From contig CAYOVN010000001.1 in the NCBI GenBank assembly GCA_964407425.1, forward strand, positions 8,547-72,546: a DNA stretch of 64,000 nt, given 5' to 3'. The position numbers and the translations under genes were made by a program. The stretch comes from JABDNZ01 sp964407425. Its GTDB lineage: Bacteria; Gemmatimonadota; Gemmatimonadetes; Longimicrobiales; Gaopeijiaceae. Under the pieces are notes generated by a model that had not been told where the DNA came from, searched no databases, and saw nothing but the letters and a program-made list of their open reading frames with translations. Positions 35,698 through 44,160 of this stretch are shown here, piece by piece (the stretch's first letter is position 1; each line of letters begins with the position of its first letter).

Positions 35698-38568
35698 CTA
35701 TTCCTCCGAATAGGCCTCGATGGGCGGACAGGCACAGACCAGATTCCGGTCCCCAAAGGCATTGTTCACCCTGCGTACCGGCGGCCAGAACTTGCTCTCC
35801 ACGGTCCACGGAGCAGGGAATACTGCCCGGGTCCTGGAGTACGGAAGGTCCCACTCATCCCCGGCGGCCATGCGCGACGTGTGGGGAGCACTCTTCAGGA
35901 GGTTTTCCTTCGGATCCGCGACCCCGTTCTCAACCTCTGCGATCTCGGCCCGGATGCTCGTCATGGCCTGACAGAAACGATCCAGCTCATACTTGGATTC
36001 GCTTTCAGTCGGTTCCACCATAAGCGTGCCCGCCACAGGGAACGACTGGGTAGGTGAGTGGAAGCCATAATCCATGAGCCGCTTCGCCACGTCCTCATCG
36101 GTCACGCCGGAGGTCTTCCGCACTGGGCGAAGGTCCAGGATGAACTCGTGGGCTACCCTCCCCTTCTCACCGTGATAGAGAATCGGGAAGTGCTCTTCCA
36201 GCTTCGTTCCCAGGTAGTTGGCGTTGAGAATTGCTCCTTCGGTGGCCTGTTTCAGACCATCCGGTCCCAAAAGCCGGATGTAGGACCAGGAAATGGGAAG
36301 GATGCTGGGGCTACCCCATGGCCCGGCACTCACGGGCCCGGTGCCCTTTTCGCCACCGACCTTCACCACAGGGTGACCGGGCAGGAAGGGAGCAAGAGCA
36401 TCGTTACAGCAAATGGGGCCCATCCCCGGACCACCACCACCGTGGGGGATGGCGAAGGTCTTGTGGAGGTTCAGATGGCAGACGTCAGCCCCGAAGTCCC
36501 CAGGCCGTGAAAGGCCAACCATGGCATTCATGTTTGCCCCATCCAGATATACCATCCCGCCATGCTCATGGATGATATCGTTGATTTCTTTGATGCGTGA
36601 CTCAAAAACCCCATGGGTGGAGGGGTAGGTGATCATGGCCGCCGCCAACGTCCCGGCGTATTCCTGCGCCTTGGCCCGGAGGTCGTCCACGTCGATGTTC
36701 CCCATCTCATCCGTCTTTACCACGACGACCTTCATCCCGGCCATGACAGCGGAGGCTGGGTTGGTCCCGTGGGCCGAAGCCGGAATCAGACAAACATCCC
36801 GGTGGGCGTCGCCCCGATCCAGGTGATACGCACGAATTACCAACAGCCCGGTGTATTCACCGTTGGCGCCGGAATTGGGCATCATGGACGTGGCAGTGAA
36901 CCCGGTGATCTCCTCGAGCCAACCCTCCAGGTCGTCGATGATCCTCTTGTAGCCCCTGGTCTGATCCGCCGGCGCGAAGGGGTGCAGACTGGCGAACTCC
37001 GGCCAGGTGATCGGGACCATCTCCGTGGTGGCGTTCAGCTTCATGGTGCACGACCCCAGAGAGATCATGCTTGTATTCAGAGAGAGGTCTCTGGCTTCCA
37101 GTTTGTGGATATACCGGAGCATCTCCGTTTCGGAGTGGTACCGGTTGAACACCGGATGTGTGAGATAGTCCGTCGTACGGAGGAAGGCTCCAGGGAGATC
37201 AACCGCCTCGCCCTCCGACGCCAACTGCTTCGCCGAGACTTTGCCCTCACCTCCGAAGACCGCAAACAGGTCGTCCACGTCAGCGGGCAGCACACCTTCG
37301 TCCAAAGCGATTCCAACGGTTCCATCGCCGAAATCCCTGAGGTTGATCCCTCGACCCAAGGCACCCTGCAGGACATCTGCAACGGTCATCCCCTGGGGCT
37401 TGATCCGGATCGTGTCGAAGAAGACTTCGTGTACGATCTCGTGACCCAGACGCTTGAGACCATTGGCCAGGACACCCGCCAGGTTGTGGATGCGCTCGGC
37501 GATGGCCCGAACCCCCTCAGGGCCATGATAGACGGCATACATTCCCGCCATAATCGCCAGGAGGACTTGAGCCGTGCAGATATTGGAAGTGGCCTTCTCC
37601 CTGCGGATATGTTGCTCCCGAGTCTGAAGGGCCATGCGGAGGGCCGGATTCCCGTCGACGTCCTGGGAAACCCCGATAATCCGTCCAGGCATCTTCCTCT
37701 TGAAGCCCTCGTGTGCGGCCAGGTAGGCAGCGTGAGGACCACCGAATCCCATGGGGACACCGAAGCGCTGGGTGTTACCTACAGCTGCGTCGGCTCCGAA
37801 GTCTCCCGGTGGTTTCAGGAGAGCCAGGCTCATGAGGTCCGCCGCCACGACCACGAAGGCACCAACATCGTGAGCCTTGGCCACGAAGCCCTCGTAATCC
37901 ATCACCTGGCCGCATGTCGTCGGATACGACACCAGCGCCCCGAAAACATCGTCGTTGAACTCAAAGGTCTCGTGATCCCCTACGATCACCTCGATACCAA
38001 CCGGTTCCGCCCGGGTCTGCACGACGGCGATGGTCTGGGGGTGGCACATCTCCGACACAAAGAAAGTGCTCCGGTTTCCTTTTGCCTCACCCTGGAACAG
38101 GGCCATGGCCTCAGCTGCGGCGGTGCCCTCATCCAGGAGGGAGGCGTTTGCGATCTCGAGACCGGTCATATCCATGACCATGGTCTGGAAGTTCAACAGG
38201 GCCTCCAACCGACCCTGGGAGATCTCGGCCTGGTAGGGCGTATACTGGGTGTACCAACCCGGGTTCTCCAGGATATTTCTGGCGATGATTCCGGGGGTCA
38301 CGGTGTCATGGTACCCCATCCCCAGGTAGGACCGGAAAACCTTGTTCTCCTGGGCGATGCCTTTGATCTCCTTCAGGAGGAGATGTTCCGGCGTAGCGGC
38401 CGGGACATTCAGGGTCCTCGGGAACCGGATCACATCGGGGACGGTGTCCTGAATCAGGCCGTCCATGTCCGAGTATCCCAGGAAACCCAGCATCTCCTTT
38501 TTCTCGGCTTCGCCGGGCCCGACGTGCCGACGGACGAAATCACTCTTGGGATCTATCTTCAGCGACAT
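35698..38568 (-). CDS. gcvP: Glycine dehydrogenase (decarboxylating), fused P protein
   Basis: P protein of the glycine cleavage system: PLP-dependent decarboxylation of glycine with transfer of aminomethyl to the lipoyl arm of GcvH. It is the single-chain form (956 aa), as in E. coli, rather than split GcvPA/GcvPB. The N-terminal half starts FVRRHVGPGEAEK; the C-terminal half carries the PLP lysine in HLNLHKTFAIPHGGGGPGMG. GGAAG lies upstream of the ATG. It is 165 bp downstream of gcvH on the same strand, separated by a 14-bp hairpin. No gcvT is in the window. Confidence 0.97.
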   Translation of the reverse strand: MSLKIDPKSDFVRRHVGPGEAEKKEMLGFLGYSDMDGLIQDTVPDVIRFPRTLNVPAATPEHLLLKEIKGIAQENKVFRSYLGMGYHDTVTPGIIARNILENPGWYTQYTPYQAEISQGRLEALLNFQTMVMDMTGLEIANASLLDEGTAAAEAMALFQGEAKGNRSTFFVSEMCHPQTIAVVQTRAEPVGIEVIVGDHETFEFNDDVFGALVSYPTTCGQVMDYEGFVAKAHDVGAFVVVAADLMSLALLKPPGDFGADAAVGNTQRFGVPMGFGGPHAAYLAAHEGFKRKMPGRIIGVSQDVDGNPALRMALQTREQHIRREKATSNICTAQVLLAIMAGMYAVYHGPEGVRAIAERIHNLAGVLANGLKRLGHEIVHEVFFDTIRIKPQGMTVADVLQGALGRGINLRDFGDGTVGIALDEGVLPADVDDLFAVFGGEGKVSAKQLASEGEAVDLPGAFLRTTDYLTHPVFNRYHSETEMLRYIHKLEARDLSLNTSMISLGSCTMKLNATTEMVPITWPEFASLHPFAPADQTRGYKRIIDDLEGWLEEITGFTATSMMPNSGANGEYTGLLVIRAYHLDRGDAHRDVCLIPASAHGTNPASAVMAGMKVVVVKTDEMGNIDVDDLRAKAQEYAGTLAAAMITYPSTHGVFESRIKEINDIIHEHGGMVYLDGANMNAMVGLSRPGDFGADVCHLNLHKTFAIPHGGGGPGMGPICCNDALAPFLPGHPVVKVGGEKGTGPVSAGPWGSPSILPISWSYIRLLGPDGLKQATEGAILNANYLGTKLEEHFPILYHGEKGRVAHEFILDLRPVRKTSGVTDEDVAKRLMDYGFHSPTQSFPVAGTLMVEPTESESKYELDRFCQAMTSIRAEIAEVENGVADPKENLLKSAPHTSRMAAGDEWDLPYSRTRAVFPAPWTVESKFWPPVRRVNNAFGDRNLVCACPPIEAYSEE

Positions 38569-38634
38569 AGTGGAACTTCCAGCTTTCTCGCTGGCTCAGG
38601 GATCGGGGCAGGGATTGGCTTCCAGAGCCATATC

Positions 38635-38665
38635 GGAGCCCCGGGGCCCATGGCCCCGAGACTCC
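38635..38665 (-). other. Stable intergenic hairpin between gcvH and gcvP
   Basis: Read as minus-strand RNA, 14 consecutive pairs including two G-U wobbles close a 3-base loop. There is no U-tract, so it is not a typical terminator. It may protect or process the gcvH-gcvP transcript or set the ratio of the two proteins. No glycine riboswitch consensus was seen here or upstream of gcvH. Confidence 0.45.
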
Positions 38666-38733
38666 CTGATCCAGCGCAAGGATGTCAGTGTATCAACGAG
38701 AGGGGACGTTCTTCCCACCCTCGGGTGAATCTG

Positions 38734-39123
38734 TCAGCCGTTGACCAGTGCAGTGTAAGCTACTGCGTCCAGTAGGCCCGAAACCTCGCCGGGGTCCTGG
38801 AGCTTGAGCTTGATGATCCAGCCCTCCCCGTAGGGATCGGAGTTCACCACCGCAGGGTCGTCATCGAGGGCCGCGTTGACATCCACGACCTCGCCCGCCA
38901 GGGGGCAAAACAAGTCACTGACTGCTTTCACGGCTTCGATGTTCCCGAAGGGATCCATCTTCCCGAATGTGACCCCGACATCGGGCAGTTCGATGTAGAC
39001 GACATCACCAAGCTCGCCCTGGGCGTAGTCCGTGACCCCAACGAGGTAGACCCCCTCATCGTCCGTAGCTTTGAGGTACTCGTGCTCTTCAGTGAAAAAG
39101 AGGCCTTCAGGAATGTCAGACAT
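38734..39123 (-). CDS. gcvH: Glycine cleavage system H protein
   Basis: Lipoyl carrier of the glycine cleavage system. A single lipoyl domain contains LFFTEEHEYLK near the start, GVTDYAQGELGDVVYIELP, and the lipoylation lysine in GNIEAVKAVSDLFCPLAGEV. ATG at 39123 is chosen on the standard start and on GGAGG just upstream; longer in-frame starts add unrelated residues. Length (129 aa) is exact for the family. A good candidate promoter lies upstream. gcvP follows on the same strand, so the two are probably co-transcribed. Confidence 0.96.
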   Translation of the reverse strand: MSDIPEGLFFTEEHEYLKATDDEGVYLVGVTDYAQGELGDVVYIELPDVGVTFGKMDPFGNIEAVKAVSDLFCPLAGEVVDVNAALDDDPAVVNSDPYGEGWIIKLKLQDPGEVSGLLDAVAYTALVNG

Positions 39124-39159
39124 GGTTCCTCCGTTGAATGCTATATGTGCCAGACCGGC

Positions 39160-39189
39160 ACAATAGAAGCCTTTTTCCGCAAGCGTCAA
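39160..39189 (-). promoter_or_regulatory. Candidate promoter of gcvH
   Basis: Minus-strand TTGACG, 18-bp spacer, TATTGT, leaving a leader of about 30 bases before the ATG. A 15-base inverted repeat (GTGCC-5-GGCAC) at 39147-39161 covers the predicted transcription start and could be an operator. Confidence 0.5.
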
Positions 39190-39388
39190 GGTGCTTTTCC
39201 CACACCCGTCCCAAGACCGACCAGCCACTGACCGGACTCGGCTTTCCCAGGCCCATGCCCGAGGATAGTTTCCAGGGGTGGGTAATGCATGATTCAGGCC
39301 AGAACGGGAGCCCCCCGGGCGGACCGAGACTCCCCTCCCTCACGGGCGGTTCCGGCAGCTCTCATCACGAACTCCACAGGGTGGAATA

Positions 39389-40558
39389 ATGTCAGACAAC
39401 AAACGGACCGAACTCGCCCCTGCCCTCAGCATGCTCTCTGAAGAAGAGGAAATGTTCCGGGAAGCCGTTCGGGATTTCTCCGAGAGTGAGATCGCCCCCC
39501 GGGCGACGGAGATGGACCGCAACGAAGCTTTCGACGCCGATCTCATCCCGCAGCTCTTTGAGCTGGGCCTCATGGGAATCGAGGTTCCCGAGGAAATGGG
39601 CGGAGCTGGATCCACCTTCTTTACATCGATTCTGGTGGTGGAAGAGCTCTCTCGTGTAGATCCTGCGGTGGGTGTGTTGGTCGACGTTCAGAATACCCTT
39701 TGCATAAACGCATTCGTCCGCTGGGGATCCGACGCCCAAAGAGAGAAGTTTCTGCCTCGTCTCGCCTCCGACACGGTGGGAGCCTATGCCCTCTCCGAGG
39801 CCGGAAGCGGATCGGACGCTTTCGCCCTGGCATGTCGCGGGGCCCAGGACGGCGACGACTGGATTCTGAACGGCCAGAAACTCTGGATCACCAACGGGAA
39901 CGAAGCGGGGGTCTTCATCGTCTTCGCCAACGTGAATCCCGAAGCCGGGTACAAGGGCATCACGGCCTTTGTTGTGGAAAAGGACATGGAGGGGTTCACC
40001 GTGGGGAAGAAGGAGGACAAGCTCGGCATTCGGGCCTCCTCCACTACCGAACTCCTCCTGGAAAACGTCCGCGTCCCTCCTGAGAACGTCCTGGGTGAGG
40101 TGGGTAAGGGATACAAGGTCGCCATCGAGACCCTGAATGAGGGACGGATCGGAATCGGAGCCCAGATGGTCGGGTTGGCCCAGGGTGCTCTGGACCACAC
40201 CGTGAAGTACGTACAGGAGCGTGAGCAATTCGGCCGTCCCATCGGAGCTTTCCAGGGGGTACAGTTCCAGATCGCCCAAATGGCCACCGATCTCGAGGCC
40301 GCTCGTCTTCTGGTGTACAATGCCGCCCGACTGAAGGATGCCGGCCAGGACTTCCTCCGTGAAGCGGCTATGGCCAAGCTCTTCTCTTCCCAAGTGGCGG
40401 GCCGGGTAGCCTCCACGGCCATCGACCTCTTCGGCGGCTACGGCTTCAGCCGGGAGGACCCGGGGGAAAAACTGTACCGGGACGCCAAGGTGGGATCCAT
40501 CTACGAAGGGACCTCAAACATGCAACTCCAGACCATCGCGAAAATGCTGATCAAGTGA
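39389..40558 (+). CDS. Acyl-CoA dehydrogenase
   Basis: FAD enzyme that introduces a 2,3 double bond into acyl-CoA and passes electrons to ETF. Recognisable features are the ALSEAGSGSDAFAL and WITNG FAD/substrate motifs near residues 130-165, GQDFLREAAMAKLFSS, and the catalytic-base region IYEGTSNMQLQTIAKML at the C-terminus. Length (389 aa) matches short-chain/branched acyl-CoA dehydrogenases. No ETF or beta-oxidation partner is adjacent, so the chain-length specificity is unknown. It is divergent from gcvH across 265 bp, with a gap of 111 bp before tatA. Confidence 0.95.
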   Translation: MSDNKRTELAPALSMLSEEEEMFREAVRDFSESEIAPRATEMDRNEAFDADLIPQLFELGLMGIEVPEEMGGAGSTFFTSILVVEELSRVDPAVGVLVDVQNTLCINAFVRWGSDAQREKFLPRLASDTVGAYALSEAGSGSDAFALACRGAQDGDDWILNGQKLWITNGNEAGVFIVFANVNPEAGYKGITAFVVEKDMEGFTVGKKEDKLGIRASSTTELLLENVRVPPENVLGEVGKGYKVAIETLNEGRIGIGAQMVGLAQGALDHTVKYVQEREQFGRPIGAFQGVQFQIAQMATDLEAARLLVYNAARLKDAGQDFLREAAMAKLFSSQVAGRVASTAIDLFGGYGFSREDPGEKLYRDAKVGSIYEGTSNMQLQTIAKMLIK

Positions 40559-40669
40559 TGACGCTTCTCAAGAGACGTCTGGATCGCCATCTTTGTCGTC
40601 CCTGCCGAAGCCCGGAGCCTCGGGCCTCGGCGGGGGCCTCAAACCTCTCGGACGGAAGGACAGGTAGGC

Positions 40670-40852
40670 ATGTTTGGGCTTGGTGTCGGCGAGATCTTCC
40701 TGGTGGTCGCCCTCCTAGTACTCCTCTTCGGGGCGAAGCGTATTCCCCTGATCGCCAAGGGCTTGGGGGAGGGAATCAGAAATTTCCGGACATCCGTCAA
40801 AGACGGATCGGAGGAGAGGGACCAACTGGAAAGCGGATCCGACGAGGACTGA
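40670..40852 (+). CDS. tatA: Twin-arginine translocase subunit TatA/E
   Basis: Sixty-residue Tat pore component. A short periplasmic N-terminus, one membrane helix (about residues 8-20), then the FGAKRIPLIAKGLGEGIRNFR hinge and amphipathic helix, followed by a charged tail. This is the standard TatA order. Several Tat substrates are encoded in this window (ActB, the amidohydrolase and the aldo/keto reductases), consistent with an active Tat pathway. trmJ starts 18 bp downstream and is probably co-transcribed. Confidence 0.93.
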   Translation: MFGLGVGEIFLVVALLVLLFGAKRIPLIAKGLGEGIRNFRTSVKDGSEERDQLESGSDED

Positions 40853-40870
40853 CCTACCCATTCTCCCTAA

Positions 40871-41686
40871 ATGAGCACTTCACTCCTCGACAATGTGGTC
40901 GTGGTTCTGAACGAACCACAGAACCTGGTGAACATCGCCGGAGTGGTCAGGGCTATGAAGAACATGGGCCTGAGCCGCCTTCGACTGGTACAGCCCGCCG
41001 AGTTCGACGCCTGGCGTATCGGAGGGATTGCCCACCGAAGCAGTGACGTGGTGGAACAGGCTCAGATTTTCGATTCTCTCCCCGAGGCGCTGGCGGACAC
41101 AGTCTTTGTCGTAGGAACCACCGCCCGGTCGAGGACGGCCCAGAGAAATTACGTACGACCTCGGGAGATAGCCCCGACCGTCGTGAAGCACGCTCAAGAG
41201 AACCTGGTGGCCCTGCTTTTCGGGAGGGAAGATCGAGGGCTGGGGAACGAGGCCCTCGATCTGTGTCACGCCGCAGCCGTCATCCCCACCAACCCGGACT
41301 ATTCAAGCATCAATCTGGCCCAGGCCGTGCTCCTCCTGAGCTACGAAATCTTCCTCGCCCGGGGGGAGGAAGAGGGCCCTCTCCCCAGAGGCCGACGGGC
41401 CACTCGGCCAGCCACGGTGGAAGAGTTGGAGAATACCTACGCCGCGTTGGAGGCGGGCCTTCACAGGATCGAGTTCTACAAAGCTCGGGAGCCGTCTGCC
41501 ATCATGAGAACCCTCCGGACCGTCTTTTCCCGGGCCGAACCGGACTTACAGGAGGTTGGCCTCCTGAGAGCCATCGGGTTCGAGATGCTCAAGTACTTTG
41601 ACCGGAACTCCTCTGCAAGTTCCCCCTCCGACCCCCAAGAAGCTGCCCCGGAAGGTGGGGCTGAAGGCAACCAGGACCCGGCTTGA
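40871..41686 (+). CDS. TrmJ-type tRNA/rRNA 2'-O-methyltransferase (SPOUT)
   Basis: SPOUT-fold methyltransferase of the SpoU/TrmJ group, using SAM to methylate ribose 2'-OH. Family motifs are VVLNEPQNLVNIAGVVRAMKN at the start, LLFGREDRGLGNEALDLC near residue 120 and SSINLAQAVLLLSYEIF near residue 140. TrmJ modifies tRNA position 32. Length (271 aa) is a little longer than E. coli TrmJ, with an unstructured, Pro/Ser-rich tail. It lies 18 bp behind tatA. The symbol is left blank because TrmJ and close SpoU relatives cannot be separated by eye. Confidence 0.88.
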   Translation: MSTSLLDNVVVVLNEPQNLVNIAGVVRAMKNMGLSRLRLVQPAEFDAWRIGGIAHRSSDVVEQAQIFDSLPEALADTVFVVGTTARSRTAQRNYVRPREIAPTVVKHAQENLVALLFGREDRGLGNEALDLCHAAAVIPTNPDYSSINLAQAVLLLSYEIFLARGEEEGPLPRGRRATRPATVEELENTYAALEAGLHRIEFYKAREPSAIMRTLRTVFSRAEPDLQEVGLLRAIGFEMLKYFDRNSSASSPSDPQEAAPEGGAEGNQDPA

Positions 41687-41709
41687 TCCAGACCCCCGGC
41701 AGGAAACTG

Positions 41710-41739
41710 TTGTTTACATCACTGGCCGAGGCCTATCTT
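41710..41739 (+). promoter_or_regulatory. Candidate promoter of the GAF-GGDEF gene
   Basis: TTGTTT, an 18-bp spacer and TATCTT about 47 bp upstream of the ATG at 41787. The match to consensus is modest. Confidence 0.3.
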
Positions 41740-41786
41740 TTTTACATAAGGCGACTCGACCAAAAGGACTCCTGACCAGCCTCCCT

Positions 41787-43292
41787 ATGTCCAATCCAGA
41801 CCCACCTGCCGCCAGCACCGGCCTGGCCGAGCGCTACCGCGTTTTGTTGGACGTGGGGCACAAGCTCGCCCGAACCATGAGGCCGGACGAACTCTACCGG
41901 TCTATTTATAAGGAGACGGCACGGGTTCTGGAGGCATCAGGATTCTACGTCGCCCTCTACGATCGGGAGCTGGACCGGGCCACCGTGGTCTTTTACGCGG
42001 ACCAGGGAGTGGAACAGAATGTCGAGATCACCTACCGGGGATCCGACAGCGATGTGCTGAGGCAGGGGAAGAGCACCATCCTCTCGGACCGGGCTGAAAA
42101 CCTCTCGCTGATGGTTCTCGGGGAGGAGGGCACGGAGCTGACCCGTTCCGCCATCTCCGTTCCCCTTCTGTATGAGGGTCTGGTGATCGGCGCCCTTTCG
42201 GCCCAGAGCTACCGACCGGACGCATATACCAACGATGACCTGGAACTCCTTCAGGCCATCGCCGACCTGGCTGTGGTGGCCATCAACAACTCCAACCACG
42301 TCACCGAACTCGAAGCCCGCCGGCGGGAAGCCGAACGGATCGAGGAGATTGGTCGGGCTGTGGCCGGATCCCTGGATGCAAAAGAAGTTCTCCGTACGGT
42401 GAACGATGCGGTCCTGGAACTCCTCCAGGCCGATGCATCCACGGTATGGCTTCTTGAGGACGGGCAGGCCAAGGTGGCTTCGTCCCTCGGAAAGATCCGC
42501 CTGAAGGAGGGGACCCTCTGGCATCTGAACGACGACCTCCATCAAGCGGTGGTCCGGGATCGAAGGCCCATCGTCGTAGAAGACGTTCCCAATTCCCAGC
42601 TCGTCCCGCCTGAGTTGGGCAAGGAACTGCGGGCAGGATCCCTTCTCCTGGTCCCCCTGGTCCTGGATGACGAGGTCACCGGCGGGCTTTCGGCCAGCAA
42701 GGTCGATAAGGAAGCAATCAGCAACCAGGAAGTGGAAATCCTCCTCCGTCTGGCGAACCAGACGGCCGTGGCCCTGGCCAATGCCCGACTCCACGAGAGC
42801 ATCAGGGCCCTCTCCCTAACCGACCCACTCACCGACCTCCCGAACCGGCGTCATCTGGACCTGCATCTCCGCCGAGAGGTAGCTGCCGCCCGGCGGGGCC
42901 GGCACGTTTGCGTAGCCCTCTACGATCTAAACGATTTCAAGCTCCACAATGACCGGCTGGGTCATGTGGCGGGGGACAAAATCCTCCGATACTTCGGCCG
43001 CATCCTCCTGAGTGAAACCCGGGCCATGAACCTGGCGGCCCGGTACGGAGGGGACGAATTCATCACCGTTCTCACCGACGTCCCCCGGTCAGGCGCTGAG
43101 AGTCACGCCAAACGGGTGGAGCGAAGGGTCGCCGCCCATCCGGAGCTCTCCAAATACGGCCTCACGATCAGCTATGGCATTGCTGAATTCGATCCGATCA
43201 AGATGTTTGAGGTGGAAGATCTGATTCGCGAAGCCGACACGAACCTGTACCGCGTCAAGCAGGCGAGACGAGAGGGCAGGAACAACCGCTGA
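41787..43292 (+). CDS. GAF-domain diguanylate cyclase
   Basis: Predicted c-di-GMP synthase of 501 aa. Two GAF-like sensor domains (about residues 15-170 and 180-330) precede a GGDEF domain (about residues 345-495). The active site is intact: ARYGGDEFITVL, with LTDLPNRRHLDLHL at the domain start and GDKILRYFGRIL. No RxxD inhibitory site is seen five residues before GGDEF, so product inhibition may be absent. No EAL or HD-GYP domain is present. ATG at 41787 is chosen over a long upstream in-frame extension that overlaps trmJ. The signals sensed by the GAF domains are unknown. Confidence 0.9.
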   Translation: MSNPDPPAASTGLAERYRVLLDVGHKLARTMRPDELYRSIYKETARVLEASGFYVALYDRELDRATVVFYADQGVEQNVEITYRGSDSDVLRQGKSTILSDRAENLSLMVLGEEGTELTRSAISVPLLYEGLVIGALSAQSYRPDAYTNDDLELLQAIADLAVVAINNSNHVTELEARRREAERIEEIGRAVAGSLDAKEVLRTVNDAVLELLQADASTVWLLEDGQAKVASSLGKIRLKEGTLWHLNDDLHQAVVRDRRPIVVEDVPNSQLVPPELGKELRAGSLLLVPLVLDDEVTGGLSASKVDKEAISNQEVEILLRLANQTAVALANARLHESIRALSLTDPLTDLPNRRHLDLHLRREVAAARRGRHVCVALYDLNDFKLHNDRLGHVAGDKILRYFGRILLSETRAMNLAARYGGDEFITVLTDVPRSGAESHAKRVERRVAAHPELSKYGLTISYGIAEFDPIKMFEVEDLIREADTNLYRVKQARREGRNNR

Positions 43293-43317
43293 GGTCCGGT
43301 AACTCCGGAAATTCAAC

Positions 43318-44097
43318 ATGAACATCGGTCACAATGAACTCGGGCGCCTTTTGCAGGTGGCCCAAGATCTCGCGATTGAAGCAGGTGCCATCACCCTGAA
43401 GCACTTCGGGACCGTCCTTGCCTCTGACACGAAAGGGGATGGGACTCCCGTCACCGAGGCTGATCGGGCCGCCGAGACTCTGATGAGGGAAAAGATCGGC
43501 GCCCAGTTCCCGACCCATGGAATCCTTGGGGAGGAGTTCGGCGAAGCCAACCCTGGGGCACCCATCCGATGGATCCTGGATCCCATCGACGGCACCCGAT
43601 CCTTCGTCCGGGGGGTCCCACTCTACGGTGTTCTCATCGGAATCGAGGTCGAAGGCACACCGGCGGTGGGTGTGGCTCACTTTCCGGCTCTCAACGAGAT
43701 CGTAGGGGCGGCCCTCGGGCATGGCTGCAGCTGGAACGGTCGGCCGGCTCGGGTATCCGAGGTGGACACCCTGCCGGAGGCCGCAGCCCTCACCACGGAC
43801 CCGGTGGAACTACTTGAAGGGCCGGCGGCGGCCGGGTGGGAAACCCTGGTCCGGGAAACCTCCCTGGCCCGAACCTGGGGAGACTGCTACGGGCATATCC
43901 TGGTCGCTACGGGGCGGGCGGAGATCATGGTGGATCCCATACTCTCCCCCTGGGATGCAGCCCCCTTCGTACCCATCCTGACGGAGGCCGGAGGCCGGTT
44001 CACGGATCGGGATGGGAATGCCCGTTTCGACGGCGGGTCGGGAATCTCCACCAACGGCCTCCTACACGACCAGGTACTGTCCCTCCTTCGAGGTTGA
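43318..44097 (+). CDS. Inositol-monophosphatase-family phosphatase, HisN-like
   Basis: Mg-dependent phosphatase of the IMPase superfamily (259 aa). Metal-binding motifs are GDGTPVTEADRAAE near residues 40-53, GEEFG near residue 72 and WILDPIDGTRSFVRG near residues 85-99, plus WGDCYGH and DPILSPWDAAPF toward the C-terminus. The aromatic and Phe features (RSFVRGVPLYGVLI) resemble histidinol-phosphatase HisN more than inositol monophosphatases, but 3'-nucleotidase CysQ-type activity is also possible. It follows the GAF-GGDEF gene by 25 bp and ends just before a bidirectional terminator. Confidence 0.88.
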   Translation: MNIGHNELGRLLQVAQDLAIEAGAITLKHFGTVLASDTKGDGTPVTEADRAAETLMREKIGAQFPTHGILGEEFGEANPGAPIRWILDPIDGTRSFVRGVPLYGVLIGIEVEGTPAVGVAHFPALNEIVGAALGHGCSWNGRPARVSEVDTLPEAAALTTDPVELLEGPAAAGWETLVRETSLARTWGDCYGHILVATGRAEIMVDPILSPWDAAPFVPILTEAGGRFTDRDGNARFDGGSGISTNGLLHDQVLSLLRG

Positions 44098-44105
44098 AAA
44101 AAAGG

Positions 44106-44133
44106 AAAGAGCCGTTCCGTGGAGCGGCTCTTT
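44106..44133. terminator. Bidirectional terminator between HisN-like and actF genes
   Basis: A 9-bp stem (AAAGAGCCG/CGGCTCTTT), extendable by further pairs, has an A-run before it on the plus strand. It therefore gives a U-tract on the minus strand and a shorter one on the plus strand. It serves the convergent genes on both sides. Confidence 0.7.
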
Positions 44134-44160
44134 CGTATTCCCACCCCCCCAGATCCCTGC

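Noticed and set aside
36613..38775. A 720-codon open frame on the plus strand antisense to gcvP
   Set aside because: It mirrors the GC-rich codon bias of gcvP on the other strand, shows no recognisable motif, and gcvP is unmistakable.
39124..39388. Glycine riboswitch upstream of gcvH
   Set aside because: The conserved glycine aptamer segments are not present in this 265-bp gap.
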